NCBI RefSeq assembly: GCF_900963305.1
Contig: NC_042514.1
Span: 20,364,029 to 20,428,028 of the forward strand
Reading direction: 5' to 3'
Origin: Echeneis naucrates
Lineage: Eukaryota > Chordata > Actinopteri > Carangiformes > Echeneidae
DNA length: 64,000 nt
Part shown: in pieces, positions 49,101 to 61,400 of the stretch
Position numbering within the stretch: position 1 is the first letter of the stretch
How the letters are laid out: each line of letters starts with the position of its first letter
Position numbers and translations under genes: made by a program
Notes under the pieces: model-generated
Seen by the model: only the letters and a program-made list of their open reading frames with translations
Database searches by the model: none
What the model was told of the DNA's origin: nothing

Positions 49101-51607
49101 CCTCCAGGACATTCAACATTTTCAGAACATCCAGGACCTTTGGGACAATCAGGCCCTCAGAACCTCAAGGACCTCAGCAAACCTGATTCAATGTCAGTTA
49201 GCCATGTGACCTGATAATCTTTTCAGGGTACAGTGACTCATCAGTAAAAGCTAAACTTTGGGTCAGAACAAACCTCGAGTTCATGTCTGGACTAGAGGGC
49301 CTCAGTGTTGAGCCTCCAAGCAAGAAAGTTAGTCAGTTTCCATGGAAATTCATTCTTTTATTAATCTTAAGTCAGAAACTGAGCACAAACCTGAGACCTG
49401 CAGTGAATGTTCTATTTTCTCAGCATCACCCTGAGCAGGTCCACTGCCACCACCTGCGACAACAGCCCTGTTGAGGCCCTACTCCGATTGTATATTATCT
49501 GGACAAATCTCCTGTTGCCTTTCTGTTGTGATAGCTCGGTTACTATAGTGGTTTTCAGCATGTTGGCTTGTTTTAATGCTGCTCTCTGATTGATGAAGCC
49601 TGTTTCCATATGAATGTGATTCAGAACGGATCAATACAAGATTCGATATTTATTGATTCTTCACATTTGGAAGATACTGATTGTTTCAGTGAGTCTGAGC
49701 TCAGGACTGAGGATCTCATAGGTTGTAAACAGGTAATGAATTGATTGTCAACTGTTATTAATGACTTATTAACTGGAGATTAAAAGTCAGGTGGTTTATG
49801 TCAAGTTGTGTATATAAAAAGTTCATGTGATAAAAATTAATTAATGATTTTCAGCATTTGTAATAAAGGAACGATTCATTGGTTAATTTGTCTTAACAAA
49901 TTGAAGTTAAACAAAAGTAAAGCTGTGATATTTTTGAAAATAAATTCAGAACTGGAGGAAGCAAACTGATAATGTCATCAGAGTAAAGTTTACTATTGAA
50001 TGTCAGTGGCGTTGTGATGGACTGAGGAAATGGCCAGTTGTTGTTGTGTCTGTTGTTAGTATTGTTGCATGTGTTGATGTTTTTTATTCTGATGACTGAA
50101 CTGAAAAAGGCTGAATGTAAAAACTTTGTTTCTGTGACATGTAAAAAATCTGCTGCTTTAAGAATAAAAGTGAAGCTGCATGAAAGTAAAAACATCCATC
50201 AGAAGCTCTTTCTCATTTGTTTTTTCTGTCCTCTTTATCTTCATTCTGTCTCAATTTGGACTTATTTAGCTGACAAAAAATGGTTTTTGATTGCAGTTGG
50301 AATGTCAGGTCTGATATTTCAGACCAAGTCATCCAGATAAAGAAACTCCTCTTCTCCCTCCTCCAGAGGTAGCAGCTGATCCCGTCACCTCCTCACCAAG
50401 GAGAGCCTCCTACAGGTCCTGATCCCAATCCCGATCCTCGTCTTGGTCCATGTCCTGTGCCTGGTCTGGTCAAACTTTCCAGGCAGTGAAGAACTGTGAG
50501 ATGTTCAAAGGTAGGAGAACTGTGGGAGAGGTCACTTCTACAGTTAGATTCTAACATCAGAGGGTCAGAGTTTGTTTACCCAGAATTCCCTGAGAATGTC
50601 TCTCTGGCCTCCTGAAGTCCTTCAGCAGGAAACGAATCAGGATGAGGAACTCCAATGTTTCCAAGGCAACGGTGATGATGGCTGATGCCAAGATAATGGC
50701 TCCAACACAAACACACACACACCCTCCCTCTCTCGTCTATATTTGCTGGAGGCGATTCAGCAGTCAGCTTGTTGCCAAGGCAACAGCGACCAGAAGAGAA
50801 GGAGAGAGAGGTAAATTATCACTTTAATAACCTGCTGTGTTTGTTTGTCTGTGATGCCAGCTTTTTATTTTGAACTTACACACTGACACCCAGATCCAGG
50901 TGTCAGCGTGAGTTTCTGCTGTTTGAAGTTCCAAGTGTAGAACGATCTGATTGGACAAAAACAGACTTTTCAAGAAAACCCCTGCAAAATTAGACCAGCA
51001 ACAGGTAATACCAGTGCCTGTAATTATATGTTATCAGTTACAAGCCATAATCAATGCATTACAATAATTTGCAATATCAGAGGTATAAAGTGAATAATTA
51101 ATATGCATTCCATTATGTGTTCTCTGACGTGAAAGCAGTTCTACTATTGACAGGTTTTCACATCGGAGCTCACTTCAGCTGTATTTGTCTACATTTCATC
51201 ACTAACATACGTTGGTATGTATTCACTAATGATATCGCTTTCCTGAAAGCATTCAGAACGATTTTGACTTGAGTGTTGTGCAATGGAAAGATTGATATTA
51301 AGAGTGTCCAGAGTTTCTGCAGCCATGTGTATGCTATGAAATGAGTAAAAATGAGAATTTATTCATGTGTGACACTGAAGTTGATGAACTTCAGATATGT
51401 GTTTGTCAGATATGTTTGTTTAAAGAGTAGTAGCATTAATTGGCATATCCCTTGTATGTTTCAGTTACACTCATAGCAACGTCAATGAACCTGCAGTAGT
51501 GGGGTGAAGAAATATCTTCAGATCTTGTGTTGTGTATGCACGCACACACACACATACACACACACACAAGGATTACTGATCAATGAGAAGCTTCAATTTC
51601 ACTTCAC

Positions 51608-51613
51608 TTTATT
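51608..51613 (-). terminator. Poly(A) signal AATAAA, MISP
   Basis: Reverse-strand AATAAA about 120 bp beyond the MISP stop. Confidence 0.6.
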
Positions 51614-51730
51614 TATACAATAATCAGTCTATTGTTCTAGGCATCTGATTGGATGAGTTATCGTCTTCAAAGACCCTTCAGAAATTCAGAAAGTGTGGCC
51701 TTGGTCCTGGATCTGGTCTTGCTAGTCTCA

Positions 51731-54700
51731 CTAATTGGTAAACACGCCGGCCTCCCATTGCAGAGCTCGCTGGTTTTTATGTCGAATAACACGAGTTGAC
51801 TCAACAACCTGAGGACAAGGAGACAAACGACAAAAAGAAATCGAGACAAAGACACAAGGAGACAAAGAAACAGAGAGATGATGTTCAAGACATTTTCAGC
51901 TTTGAACACAAATTTTAAAGGTTGTGAAATAAGCGACTGAAGCAAACAGTTAGCTTAGCATTAAGACCTGAATCGTTTGGCTTTGGGATCAAATCAGATT
52001 AATAGTTTGTGGTTGTGAGAGTAAGTGTTGGACCTATTTCCTGACAGTGTATCCTTCCACCCACTCAGACAGGAGTGAGACAGAATCGTCTCCTACCTCA
52101 TTGTTGACATCGTCAATTGGCTTGATTCCTGCGTACTGAAAGAAACAACAAATGAAAAAGCCTCTCAGGGATTTTACATCCAAGATCTGAGTGATATCAT
52201 TTACAATTTTCAGGTGAATCATCAAGTCTGCAGACACCTGAGACCAGGATCACACACCAGGCAGGAAGTAGCTGCCCTGCCAAATTTTATTATAAATGGC
52301 AGGATGCATAGATATTCAAAATAAGAGCCTTGTTCTTGACTCACTGAGCTCTCCTCCAGCTTCAGCCTGACATGTCTGTCCTGAAAGTCCTGCATCAAGG
52401 TATCTGTAAATCCTCCGATAGGAGGGGGAGCTAACCGGACCATGACAGGGGAAGCAGAGAAGGATGAGGGAGGAGGAGGGGTGGTCCAGGGTTGAGGGGT
52501 GACAAAGGTCATGGAGGGCAGACGGACAGAGGGGTGAGAGGAGGAAGAGGACAGACTGGCAGGTTTATCTGAAACACAACAGGAAATAAGCTATATGAGT
52601 GACTTCAGGAGTGACAATATAAATGACATCATGGTGTTATCAGTGAATACCCCTTTGGATCCAGAATCCAAAGGGGTATTCTGCAGGTCACTGCAGGTCT
52701 CAGGACTCGATTAGAGCCTGAACGATCCAAAGCGATTTCATGCTTTCAGTTAATCATCAAACTGCTCGTCATCTGAGGCTGCTGCCCTTTGCTCGTTCCT
52801 TCCCTCAGTTACTGATTATTGTAGTTTATATGACACAGTGGTATCCAAGTTATAAAACACAAGTCACCGAAATCATTGTGTGGTGAACCCTTCTGTGTCT
52901 TTGGAGGTTACCAGACCTGCAGTAACAAATCTAGTCTGGGGATTTGCTGCCCCAGCTTCTGCTCCATCTTCAGTTTTCTTGGTTTTCTAAAGAACATTCC
53001 TTTGAATTCTACAGCTTCAAAATAAATCTGTCATGCGATGTCACCAGTGATAAACTCTGAGGCTTTGAGGCTCTGAAGCTCTGAGTTTGGAGACTCTGGG
53101 GTTCTGAACTACTGGCCTTGATAGGGACAACCTACCTGTATTTGTGGGTGGGTAAAACTGACTGACAGCCACCTTGGTTGCCTGTTCGACCAGGGGAACT
53201 GGAGACTGCTGACTGCTTTTCTCCCTCAACTCCCTCAGCTCCTGCTCCCGTCTCATGGCCTCCTCAATTTCCTTTTCAATGAAATCTGGAGTCCTTTGCA
53301 CTCTAGACTGCAGACCTGTAGGCTCCAGATTTTCCCTCCAGGACCGAGATGTGGTCGAGATTGGGGTTCCTGCTGGAGGGGAGGAGGAGTGGGGAAATAA
53401 AAAAGTCATTTGATCTTGGTGGAAACCTCTTGAGTTCTCATCCACCAAACTTCCTGCAGTTGCAAAAGGAGCTGAACTTATCTGGAGAATAGACAACTCA
53501 GTTTCTTCAGTGTGTCGGTGAGGACAGCAGGGAAATGGGAAGCTGTCTGTCTCTTCACACTCAGGTCTTTCCTCTGTCTTTCTATCTTCATCTTGTTGAT
53601 CAAATGTTTTCTTCATATCCTCCAGCTGCTGTGGAGGATCTTGGCTGTATTGTCCAAGGGTCCCACCTTGGTACTGAGGTTCCTCTAGCCTCAGTTTCTC
53701 TTTCTGGATCTCTCGCTGGACGATGAAGCTCACTCGTGTCTTTTCTTTGGCTTTGGTGGGTGTTAGCGGTGACTGTAAACGTTTGGTTTTGATCTGGACC
53801 ATCTCCATCGTGTTGTCGTTCTGTTTCAGGCCTCGAGAGCGCCGCAGGTTCTCTTCACGTTCCTGAACTAACCGGATCTCCCTTTCAATTGGGGTCTCCT
53901 TCTCATTAGTGGAGTTGCAGCTCTTTTTTTCTTCTTGTGAGTTGTTACTGAACATGCCTTCATTGTTGGCACAGCCACCACTCACCACCACCAACGCCTC
54001 CAAGCCCGAATCTAGATCTTCAAACTCACTGCTCAGACTCTGTTGACTCAGACTCTTTTCAGTTTGGCACATCATTGGCCCCCTCTCCTGGTAGGTCTCA
54101 CCTTCTCCTGATGGTTTAAACTGAGATATCTCTGCATGGTCAGATGTCTCTGCCCACCTTGATGAGGACACATCAGGATCTTCCTGCAAAGAGGAGTTTA
54201 GATGCACCTTTGAGGACCTTAGAGGGTTGAAGACTGCTATTGGTCTGTCTTGCTCCATCTTCAGGAACTGTTGTCGGACAGCACTGAAGTTGATCTGCTG
54301 GTTGTCGATGGTCCCAGGTTCGACAGGACCAGGAGGTTCTGGTATGGTGCTGACAGGACTGTAGCTCACACTGAAACCTTCACTCAGTTTTTTTGCAGAT
54401 TTGCTCAGATCTAGATTTTCCAGAGTGCACAGCCGATCTTTGAACATTGGCTTCTTTTTTGGTGCTTGGCTGTGAATTATCTCCTTGCGCAGCTGCTGCT
54501 CCTCTTCCTCCCCAACTACTTCGATGTTGTTTTTTGAATCCACCTTGTACTGCAAGTCTCCCTCATTCTCTGAGAACAGACTCTCTGGCTTCCTGCTTCT
54601 GGCATAGGTCTGTAGTTTGAATCCTTTCTCCTCCTTCAGGGTTGCCAGCTGAGCCTGCCGCTGTGGTGAGACCATCCAGGCTTCATTTAGTTCAGCTTCA

Positions 54701-55008
54701 GGACTTGCTGGATCCTCCACAAAGGAGTAGAAGCCACACTGAGAGCCAGTGCTGCTAGTGGGACTGCTGGTGTCACTGTGACTACTGAAATGGTCTGAAA
54801 CGATAATCTGCTGAGCCTGAACCACTACGCCTGGGGACCGTTCAGCCTGCTGGGTGGATATTACCACTGATGAAGGGCTATGGGTGATGGAGATGGTCAC
54901 TGGGTTGGGAGGGTCGTTTTGGGTGGGGCTAGCGATGGTCCGCAGGTCTGAGGGTTGAAGCAGGGGGGACAGTGGTTTGAGCACCCACCTCCTTGGGACA
55001 CTATCCAT
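51731..55008 (-). CDS. misp: MISP, mitotic spindle positioning / actin-bundling protein
   Basis: MISP is an actin-associated Plk1 substrate that anchors astral microtubules to the cell cortex. Four coding exons in transcript order: 55008-53136, 52568-52345, 52135-52097 (39 nt), 51808-51731 (2214 nt, 737 residues). Recognition rests on [77 protein letters not shown], and the C-terminal block [13 protein letters not shown] plus [20 protein letters not shown], all matching human MISP order (AKAP2-type C-terminus). Heptad-like charged stretches suggest coiled coils. The start MDSVPRRW (55008) resembles human MDRV. The frame stays open to the exon's acceptor at 55194 through a Pro/Ala repeat, so a longer N-terminus is possible. 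It follows PALM in the same orientation, as in human. Confidence 0.92.
52645..52681. repeat. Perfect fold-back palindrome (16-bp arms, 5-nt loop)
   Basis: gaatacccctttggat, loop ccaga, then its exact complement. It lies in MISP intron 1, close to exon 2. Confidence 0.97.
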
Positions 55009-55194
55009 TGCTACATGCAAAGCTACAGGTGGGGCAGCAGGTGGAGAAAGAGGTGGACCTATAGGTGGAGCTACAGGCCAGGCTGCAAATGGAGTTGCAG
55101 GTTGAGCTACAGGTGGGGGACGATGACAAACAGAGCTGAATGTTCGAAAAGTCTGAGGAGTCAGAACTTCCTGACGATCAGCTCCTGAGAGTCT

Positions 55195-58155
55195 CTGAAA
55201 CAACAATTAATATGGTGGTTACTATGGACACCCACAAGTTACAACTGGAAGCACAGAGGATTTTGGTTTCTATGGAAACAACAGAGTGGCAGGTTGATTT
55301 CCATGGAAACAGGCATGTTCCTATGGAACCAATTGTGAGGACAAGTCTGTAACAATAGAAACCAGATTTATACAGGATCTTTTTAATTTCACGTCATAGA
55401 ATTAACCCCTGAGTGATTGCAAAGCATGATGGGATTCAGAGTCCTTCTATTTATGATTGAACATGAACATGGATCTCTGATATGAGGGTGGAATCTGACT
55501 GTCACTGTAGAGATAGTGAAGAAGGGGAGTGATGTCCGAGCGAATCAACACAGGAAGCTGTCATGTGACTTAAAAGGTGGGTGTGTTTTTTCCTGAAAAC
55601 ATCACACACACACACACACACACACACTACCATTTAGTGTAGGTGTGGACACACGTTTGAACCCTGTCACATGATTTTTACATCTGTCCGAGTCTGATAA
55701 GCTTCTGAAGTCACTGTCAGTCTACTGATAACACACGCACGCACGTACACACACGAGCATGCAGACACACACACACGACTTTAGATCTCATAGCTTTAAC
55801 AAAGTTACTGACAGAAAGGAGGTCAGAGTCTGGATCAAAGTTAACCTTGAGAATAAAACTAGTAAATTAATAAACCAGCAGCTGATCCTAAAACTAACTC
55901 TAAACCAACTAAAAACAATCAAATAAACACACAAACAAAGGTGAACAGGAAGCAGTTGTTTTTTACTCTACAGGGGCTGAGATTCCAGAGTTTGACCTGC
56001 ATCCTCTGAGGACCTGAGCAGCCCAGTCAAGTCCAGTTTGTTCTGGTCAGGACACAGAAGCTTTCACTTTGAGAAAAACAATAAATAATAAAGAGGAGTT
56101 CCATGTTTCTGAGCTGGTTTCTTACCTGAGACCAGTTTCCTCTGAGCAGCAGGTTAAAATCTAAAGAGAAACTGTCAAAGTTCACTGTCTATCAGCCTAT
56201 CAAAGGCCCTGCCCCCAGATGTAGGCCCCTGCCCACCGAACAGAGGCCCTGCCCACTGACACTGACACACACACACACTCACACACAATTATGTGTCTGT
56301 TTAGGATTGTTTGAAAACCGAATCCCAGCTCACTGCTGAGGTCCTGGTGGACCAGCTGGAGTCTTAGAGGACCAGCAGAAGGCCCAGTGGTCAAGCTGAG
56401 GCTGGTTCAGGTCCTGGTATGTTGATCAGTTGGTCACCTGGTGCCCTCTGCTGGTCTGAAACTTCTTCACCTTCCTCTCCTGAACAAGTCCAAAGCCCCC
56501 AGGCCCCAATTTTTGCTTTTTGCCGATTTGTTGGTTTGTCTATTTGGTTTTGACTCATTTGTTTTTTGTTTGTTTGTTTGTTTGCCTTACCTTGGCCTCC
56601 TGGTCCAGAGTCTGACAGAGGACTTGCCATGGAGTTGTGTACCTGAACATCCTGAACTGCAGCTAGAGCTTACTGGTTCCCACTGGTTGTGGTCTGGATA
56701 TGGATGATGATGATGATGTCAGTCAGACCCTGAGCCAGTAGGAACTAATCAACAACAAGCCTGAGAAAAAAGAGAATATAAACGCTGAAAAACAATTTTA
56801 CTGTTGAAAAATGTCTTTTGAGCAACATTGCTGGTAGTGCTGTTGCCTCACAGCAAGAAGTCCGTGGGTTTGATTCCCGGGCCTGGGGCCTTTCTGTGTG
56901 GAGTTTGCATGTCCTCCCAGTACTTGTGTGGGTTTCCTCCCACCGTCCAAAGACATCATCTTTGGGTTAACTGGTGACTCTAAATTGTCTGAGTGTGAGT
57001 GACTGAGTTTGTCGCTGTCTGTCTCTGTGTGTTGGCCCTGCAGTGGACTGGCAACATGTCCAGGGTGTACCCCACCCGACCAGGAAACAGATAAGTGGTT
57101 GAAGATGAATGAATTAATTTCTGTTACCATAGAATCATGGCTGTCAACTGCTATGGCTAAGTCAGCAATAACCAGTTGTATCTTCTGAAAATTACAGATG
57201 GCCATGGTTATTTAAGTATATTACTGATTGAAAATTGTGATGTCATCATGACGTCACACAGGTAAGAAGAAACAAACTGAACATGGACTCACCTGCAGGC
57301 TCAAGTTTGCAGCTGATGGAAGATTGATGCAGAGTCAGGGTGGGTGTGTGTGTGGTGGCGGTGGGTCGAGTCATTGTGTGTATATTTTCTTTTTGGTCAG
57401 CAGCATTCCTGAAATAGTCTGCTGCTCAGCAACTAACACACACACACACACATACAAAGATGCACACATACACACACAGCTGGATCTCTATCATCAAATT
57501 TCATGACAGTTTCATTTTATAGTTGTCTCACCCTTTGTTTTATTATTAACATGCAACTCCCTGCTGCTACTTCACATGAAAAAAAAAAAAATCTAAAAAT
57601 GGGGATTCTATTGTGGAGTATTCATCAGAAACAGTGATAAGTTAGAAGACAAATCACTGTTTGTGATAAATAGAGGAAGTGGTTCATCACGTCAGTTGTT
57701 ATTATTAACATTTGTGGTAACCACGGTAGCCACAGGTGTCCTGAGTTCAGCAGGACTGAGCAGTACCAGAAATTGTATCAGGAGCTGGACTAGGAGCTGA
57801 TTGACGAGCTGGACCTGAAGTTCTGAGATCAGCTGTTAATCATGATGATCACCACTCAGTCAATCAGACTGCCATCATCTAGACAACCGCTCATCAGGAC
57901 AGGTATTTTCTGTGATCAGTTATTATTTCTGTTGTCAGTGTGGCAACCATCAGCTGATGAGCCCAGATCCTTCAAAGTAAATGAAGTGTTTACAGCTGAT
58001 GTGTTTCTGAGGACTTTTCACTACATGATGGTCTGATCGTGTAAAAAATGTCTAAAAAAAGTGTAGTGTCACAAGTGTAGGTGATAGAAATGATTGAGGA
58101 GGTGATGGAGGTAATGAAGGAGGAGGTAGAGGTCTGTGGAGTACCAAACAAAGAT
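55195..58155. other. MISP upstream region and spacer to PALM
   Basis: A minus-strand donor (gtctcag|gtaagaaa) at about 56123 marks a probable non-coding MISP exon. Short CA tracts lie at 55605-55627 and near 57430. One dispersed repeat is present (56827-57115). No coding exon was recognised. Confidence 0.5.
56827..57115 (+). repeat. Dispersed repeat with tRNA-like head
   Basis: Head ggtagtgctgttgcctcaca, B-box-like gggtttgattcccgggcc, ggagtttgcatgtcctccca, then ttggccctgcagtggactgg and tail gataagtggttgaagatgaa. The middle (taactggtgactctaaattg) is unrearranged. Confidence 0.8.
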
Positions 58156-58177
58156 CCAGATCAATTATGTTTTCTCC

Positions 58178-58183
58178 TTTATT
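58178..58183 (-). terminator. Poly(A) signal AATAAA, PALM
   Basis: Reverse-strand AATAAA about 315 bp after the PALM stop. The 3' UTR also holds four GCTAAT hexamers (58265-58290). Confidence 0.65.
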
Positions 58184-58495
58184 TCTGTTATAAAACAGAC
58201 ATGAACAGTTGGTTTATATGACAGAGCCTCAACAGTTTCAAGTTACAACTCACAGGACTGCCAATGCTAATGCTAATGCTAATGCTAAGGCTAAAGCAGA
58301 GTAGGTGGTCACAACTGCAAACAAGAGAAGTACAAAAGTAAATAGGATATAACAAAACAGAGCTGAATGAGGGACATGGCACAGAAAATGATGTAATGTT
58401 AGAGGCGGGGCTAAGGTCAGTGGGTGGAGTTTAGTTCATGTCTTGGATTAGTATATTATTTATTGTGTGGTTGAGTGGCAGTGCGTCTTGCAGGA

Positions 58496-61400
58496 TCACA
58501 TGATGCTGCAGCACTTACACAGCTGCCTCTCCTTCTTTACTTCCACCACTCTACTCCCTGCCTCCTCTCCTGCCTCCCCCACAACCTCTCCTACTGTCTC
58601 CCCGTTGCTTGCTCGTGTTGCCACTGGAGGCTTGGTGTTCGGTGGTGGGGCAGTGGACGCAGTGGGTGGTGCTGGCTCTGCCTGGGCTCTGGCGTCCTCC
58701 TTTTCTCTTGGATCTGGTGATGTTTTGCCATTGCCATTGGTGTCATCAATGAGCACCAGCTCAGCTGTCACTATCCCCTGTAGCCCCAGGACCTTCTTGG
58801 TCTCTGACTCGTCCTCGACGCTCTGGTATCCCATGAACACCATGGTGACAGGGTTCTCTGCGCTGGCCTCAGCCACGCTTGGTTCACTGTGAGGTGTAGC
58901 CTCCAGCCCCGTGATCTCCCCTGTGATCAGTGGCAGCTCTGACTCTAGCGTCTTGGGTGCGGCTTCTTCTTGGACCTCTGCCGATGGGAGTGAGGTCACG
59001 GTGGCGACAGTCTGTGACATCACCGAAGCCTCATCCGCTTTGTGGATGAGCTCGTCGACCTCGAAGGAGCTGAGCAGGTGGATGGCGTCTTCACCGTTCA
59101 TCTCATGGACCACTGAAGGACAAAAACAGGATAAAGATCAGAGTCCAGATCAAGACACCTGGTACATGGTTTCACTTCAGTGTTGTCAAAGTCTACCCCC
59201 TTTTAATTCTGTAATCAATACTGAAATCAACACTAAATTGGGGGGAGTGTAGTCAACAACTTGAAAACAGTTTGCCACAGTCTCATATTTGTTTGCTATT
59301 GTCACCTTTCCGCTCGTCCTCATAAACTTTGACCCCATGGTGAGAGAGGTCAACGGGAAGTGTGGTGTTTGTGGACAGGACCCGGGTTTCCCCCGTCACT
59401 CTGTCCCGCTCTACCTTAATCTCCACAGAGTACATAGCTGGGGTGGGGGCGGCAGGGTCAACAAGAAGTTAGAGAAACGTTAGCTAGACAGATGTTAGAC
59501 AGACTCATGTTACATGGATGATGGGCAGACAGATGTTAGACAAATATTGGATAGACAGATGTTAGACAGATTGTAGATAGATGATTGACATGTTGACATG
59601 AAGATGTTAACTGTAGGTTTTACACACTGACACAGACAAAACTGAACTCTTCCTGCTGATATCGCTCTTCACCCTGACCTTTGACTTATGACCCCTGATT
59701 GCTCCAGAGCTGTGAAATCATTAACATCGGCAAGTGAAGACACTTGCCGATGTTAATGATGCTACAGGTTATAACAGGTGAAAACCACTGACCTGACCTG
59801 GACTTGGACCTGAACTGGACCTGGACCTGACTTACCTCTCTTCATCTCGTCCGTTGTGTGGCTCAGTTTGTTCATCAGAGGACTTTTGTGAGCTTTGACT
59901 TCTGCAAAGGCTCATGGGAGAGAAACAGCATGAAGCCTGAAGTTCAGAGTGTGAGGTCATCACAACAACACCATAATCTGACTACTGGAATGTTACCACA
60001 GCCATGTGAATGCTGTGATATCAACAATATGTGGCTCAGATGACTGTTATCAGACTAGAAGAATCCGATTGATGATCTGACCATTAAAACTATGCTGTAA
60101 TCTGTTTACAGTTAGAGTCTCACCTCGGGTCACCTGACCTGATGGGGCAACTCCATCCTGCCGACAGCTGCTTTGTCCTTTGACTTCATCAGCTGGTTAG
60201 AGACACAGGAAGATAGATGGTTTATGGGAAACAATGAGACAAACATAGACGAATGGGAGGGGATTTACCTTGAACAGGTTCAGAGGACACCTGAAGAGAC
60301 AGAGACAGGAAGGTCAACTTCACAATAGCATCCAGATCAAACAGGAAACTGACGTGTATGTTTTAGTATACTCACTGTGATCTGAGTTACAGTCTGATAC
60401 ACAGCTTCATCCTCCAAACTAACCAGCTCCTGCTCCAACCTGCAACACATGAACGCATGCACACACACACCAAGATAGTCCAGATCACAGTATTCAGACG
60501 AATAATTTCAGAATTATTCAGATCAGACCAGATCAGCGATGTTGGTGGTCTCCAGATTTCTTGTCTTGCATTAGACCATATCACGCCAGATCTGACCTGT
60601 TAATGGTTTCCTCCAGATTCCTGGTTTTGACCTCATCCTGCTCCAGTTGTCTCCGGACCTGCTCCTGTTCTGGTCCAGCAGATGGAGCGCCGTCCAGCAG
60701 CCAGCGCTCCCTCAGAGCTTTAGACTGTGGACAGAAACAGGTATAGAATCCTGAAGTGACAAAACTTTATCACGTGATGTGACAGAGACAATCAACCAGT
60801 ACCTGCCTGTCTCTGTCTGTGTCTTTCCATGTCTGTCCTGGATCATTCTCCTGTTTAGTTTATTACTGTCATTGTAGCCATAAGTATATAACCCTAACAC
60901 CTAAAAACAAACACACAGGAGCAAAACTAGGTTTCTCCGGATCCAAATGCAACGGAGCAAACAATGCTTTGTGAAAAACGCAACCTATGCAATTACTGAA
61001 ACAAAACATAAAACATACAACATAATATGGTGATTATTCAAAAGCTAGGTTGGTCCACGTGTCAGATTCAGGTATGTGGCTGTTTGTAGGTTGTTTCTGG
61101 GTGTCTTAACTTTAACGGATCAACATACAGCACCTGCAGAAATCAACAGCACTAACTGTTTGCAGGAGTCTATCAAAATGCAAAGGGAGCTTCAGAGACA
61201 TTTACAGTGGATGTTTTGAAAGAGCAATTCTCTCTGTCTGTCTGTCTGTCTGTCTTTCTGTGTTACCTTTAGGTGCTGCAAAGCTCTCCTGTCGTCCTCC
61301 AGCTGACGTTTCTTGTTCTCGACCTCTGTCTGCCACTTCCTCTTCTCCTGTGGCATCATGGGATATTTGGACAATTCTAGTCAGTCAAGTTACATCGTGT

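Larger units (their letters stand above)
48714..51607. other. PLPPR3 3' UTR and spacer towards MISP
   Basis: Repetitive caggacctt/ccaggac words at 48830-49180, a LINE tail at 48985-49100, then AT-rich sequence. Short open frames only. A short (AC)n occurs near 51543-51569. No exon or RNA gene was recognised. Confidence 0.5.

Noticed and set aside
50342-50826. Possible extra gene between PLPPR3 and MISP
   Set aside because: Short frames only, with no splice-consistent conserved peptide.
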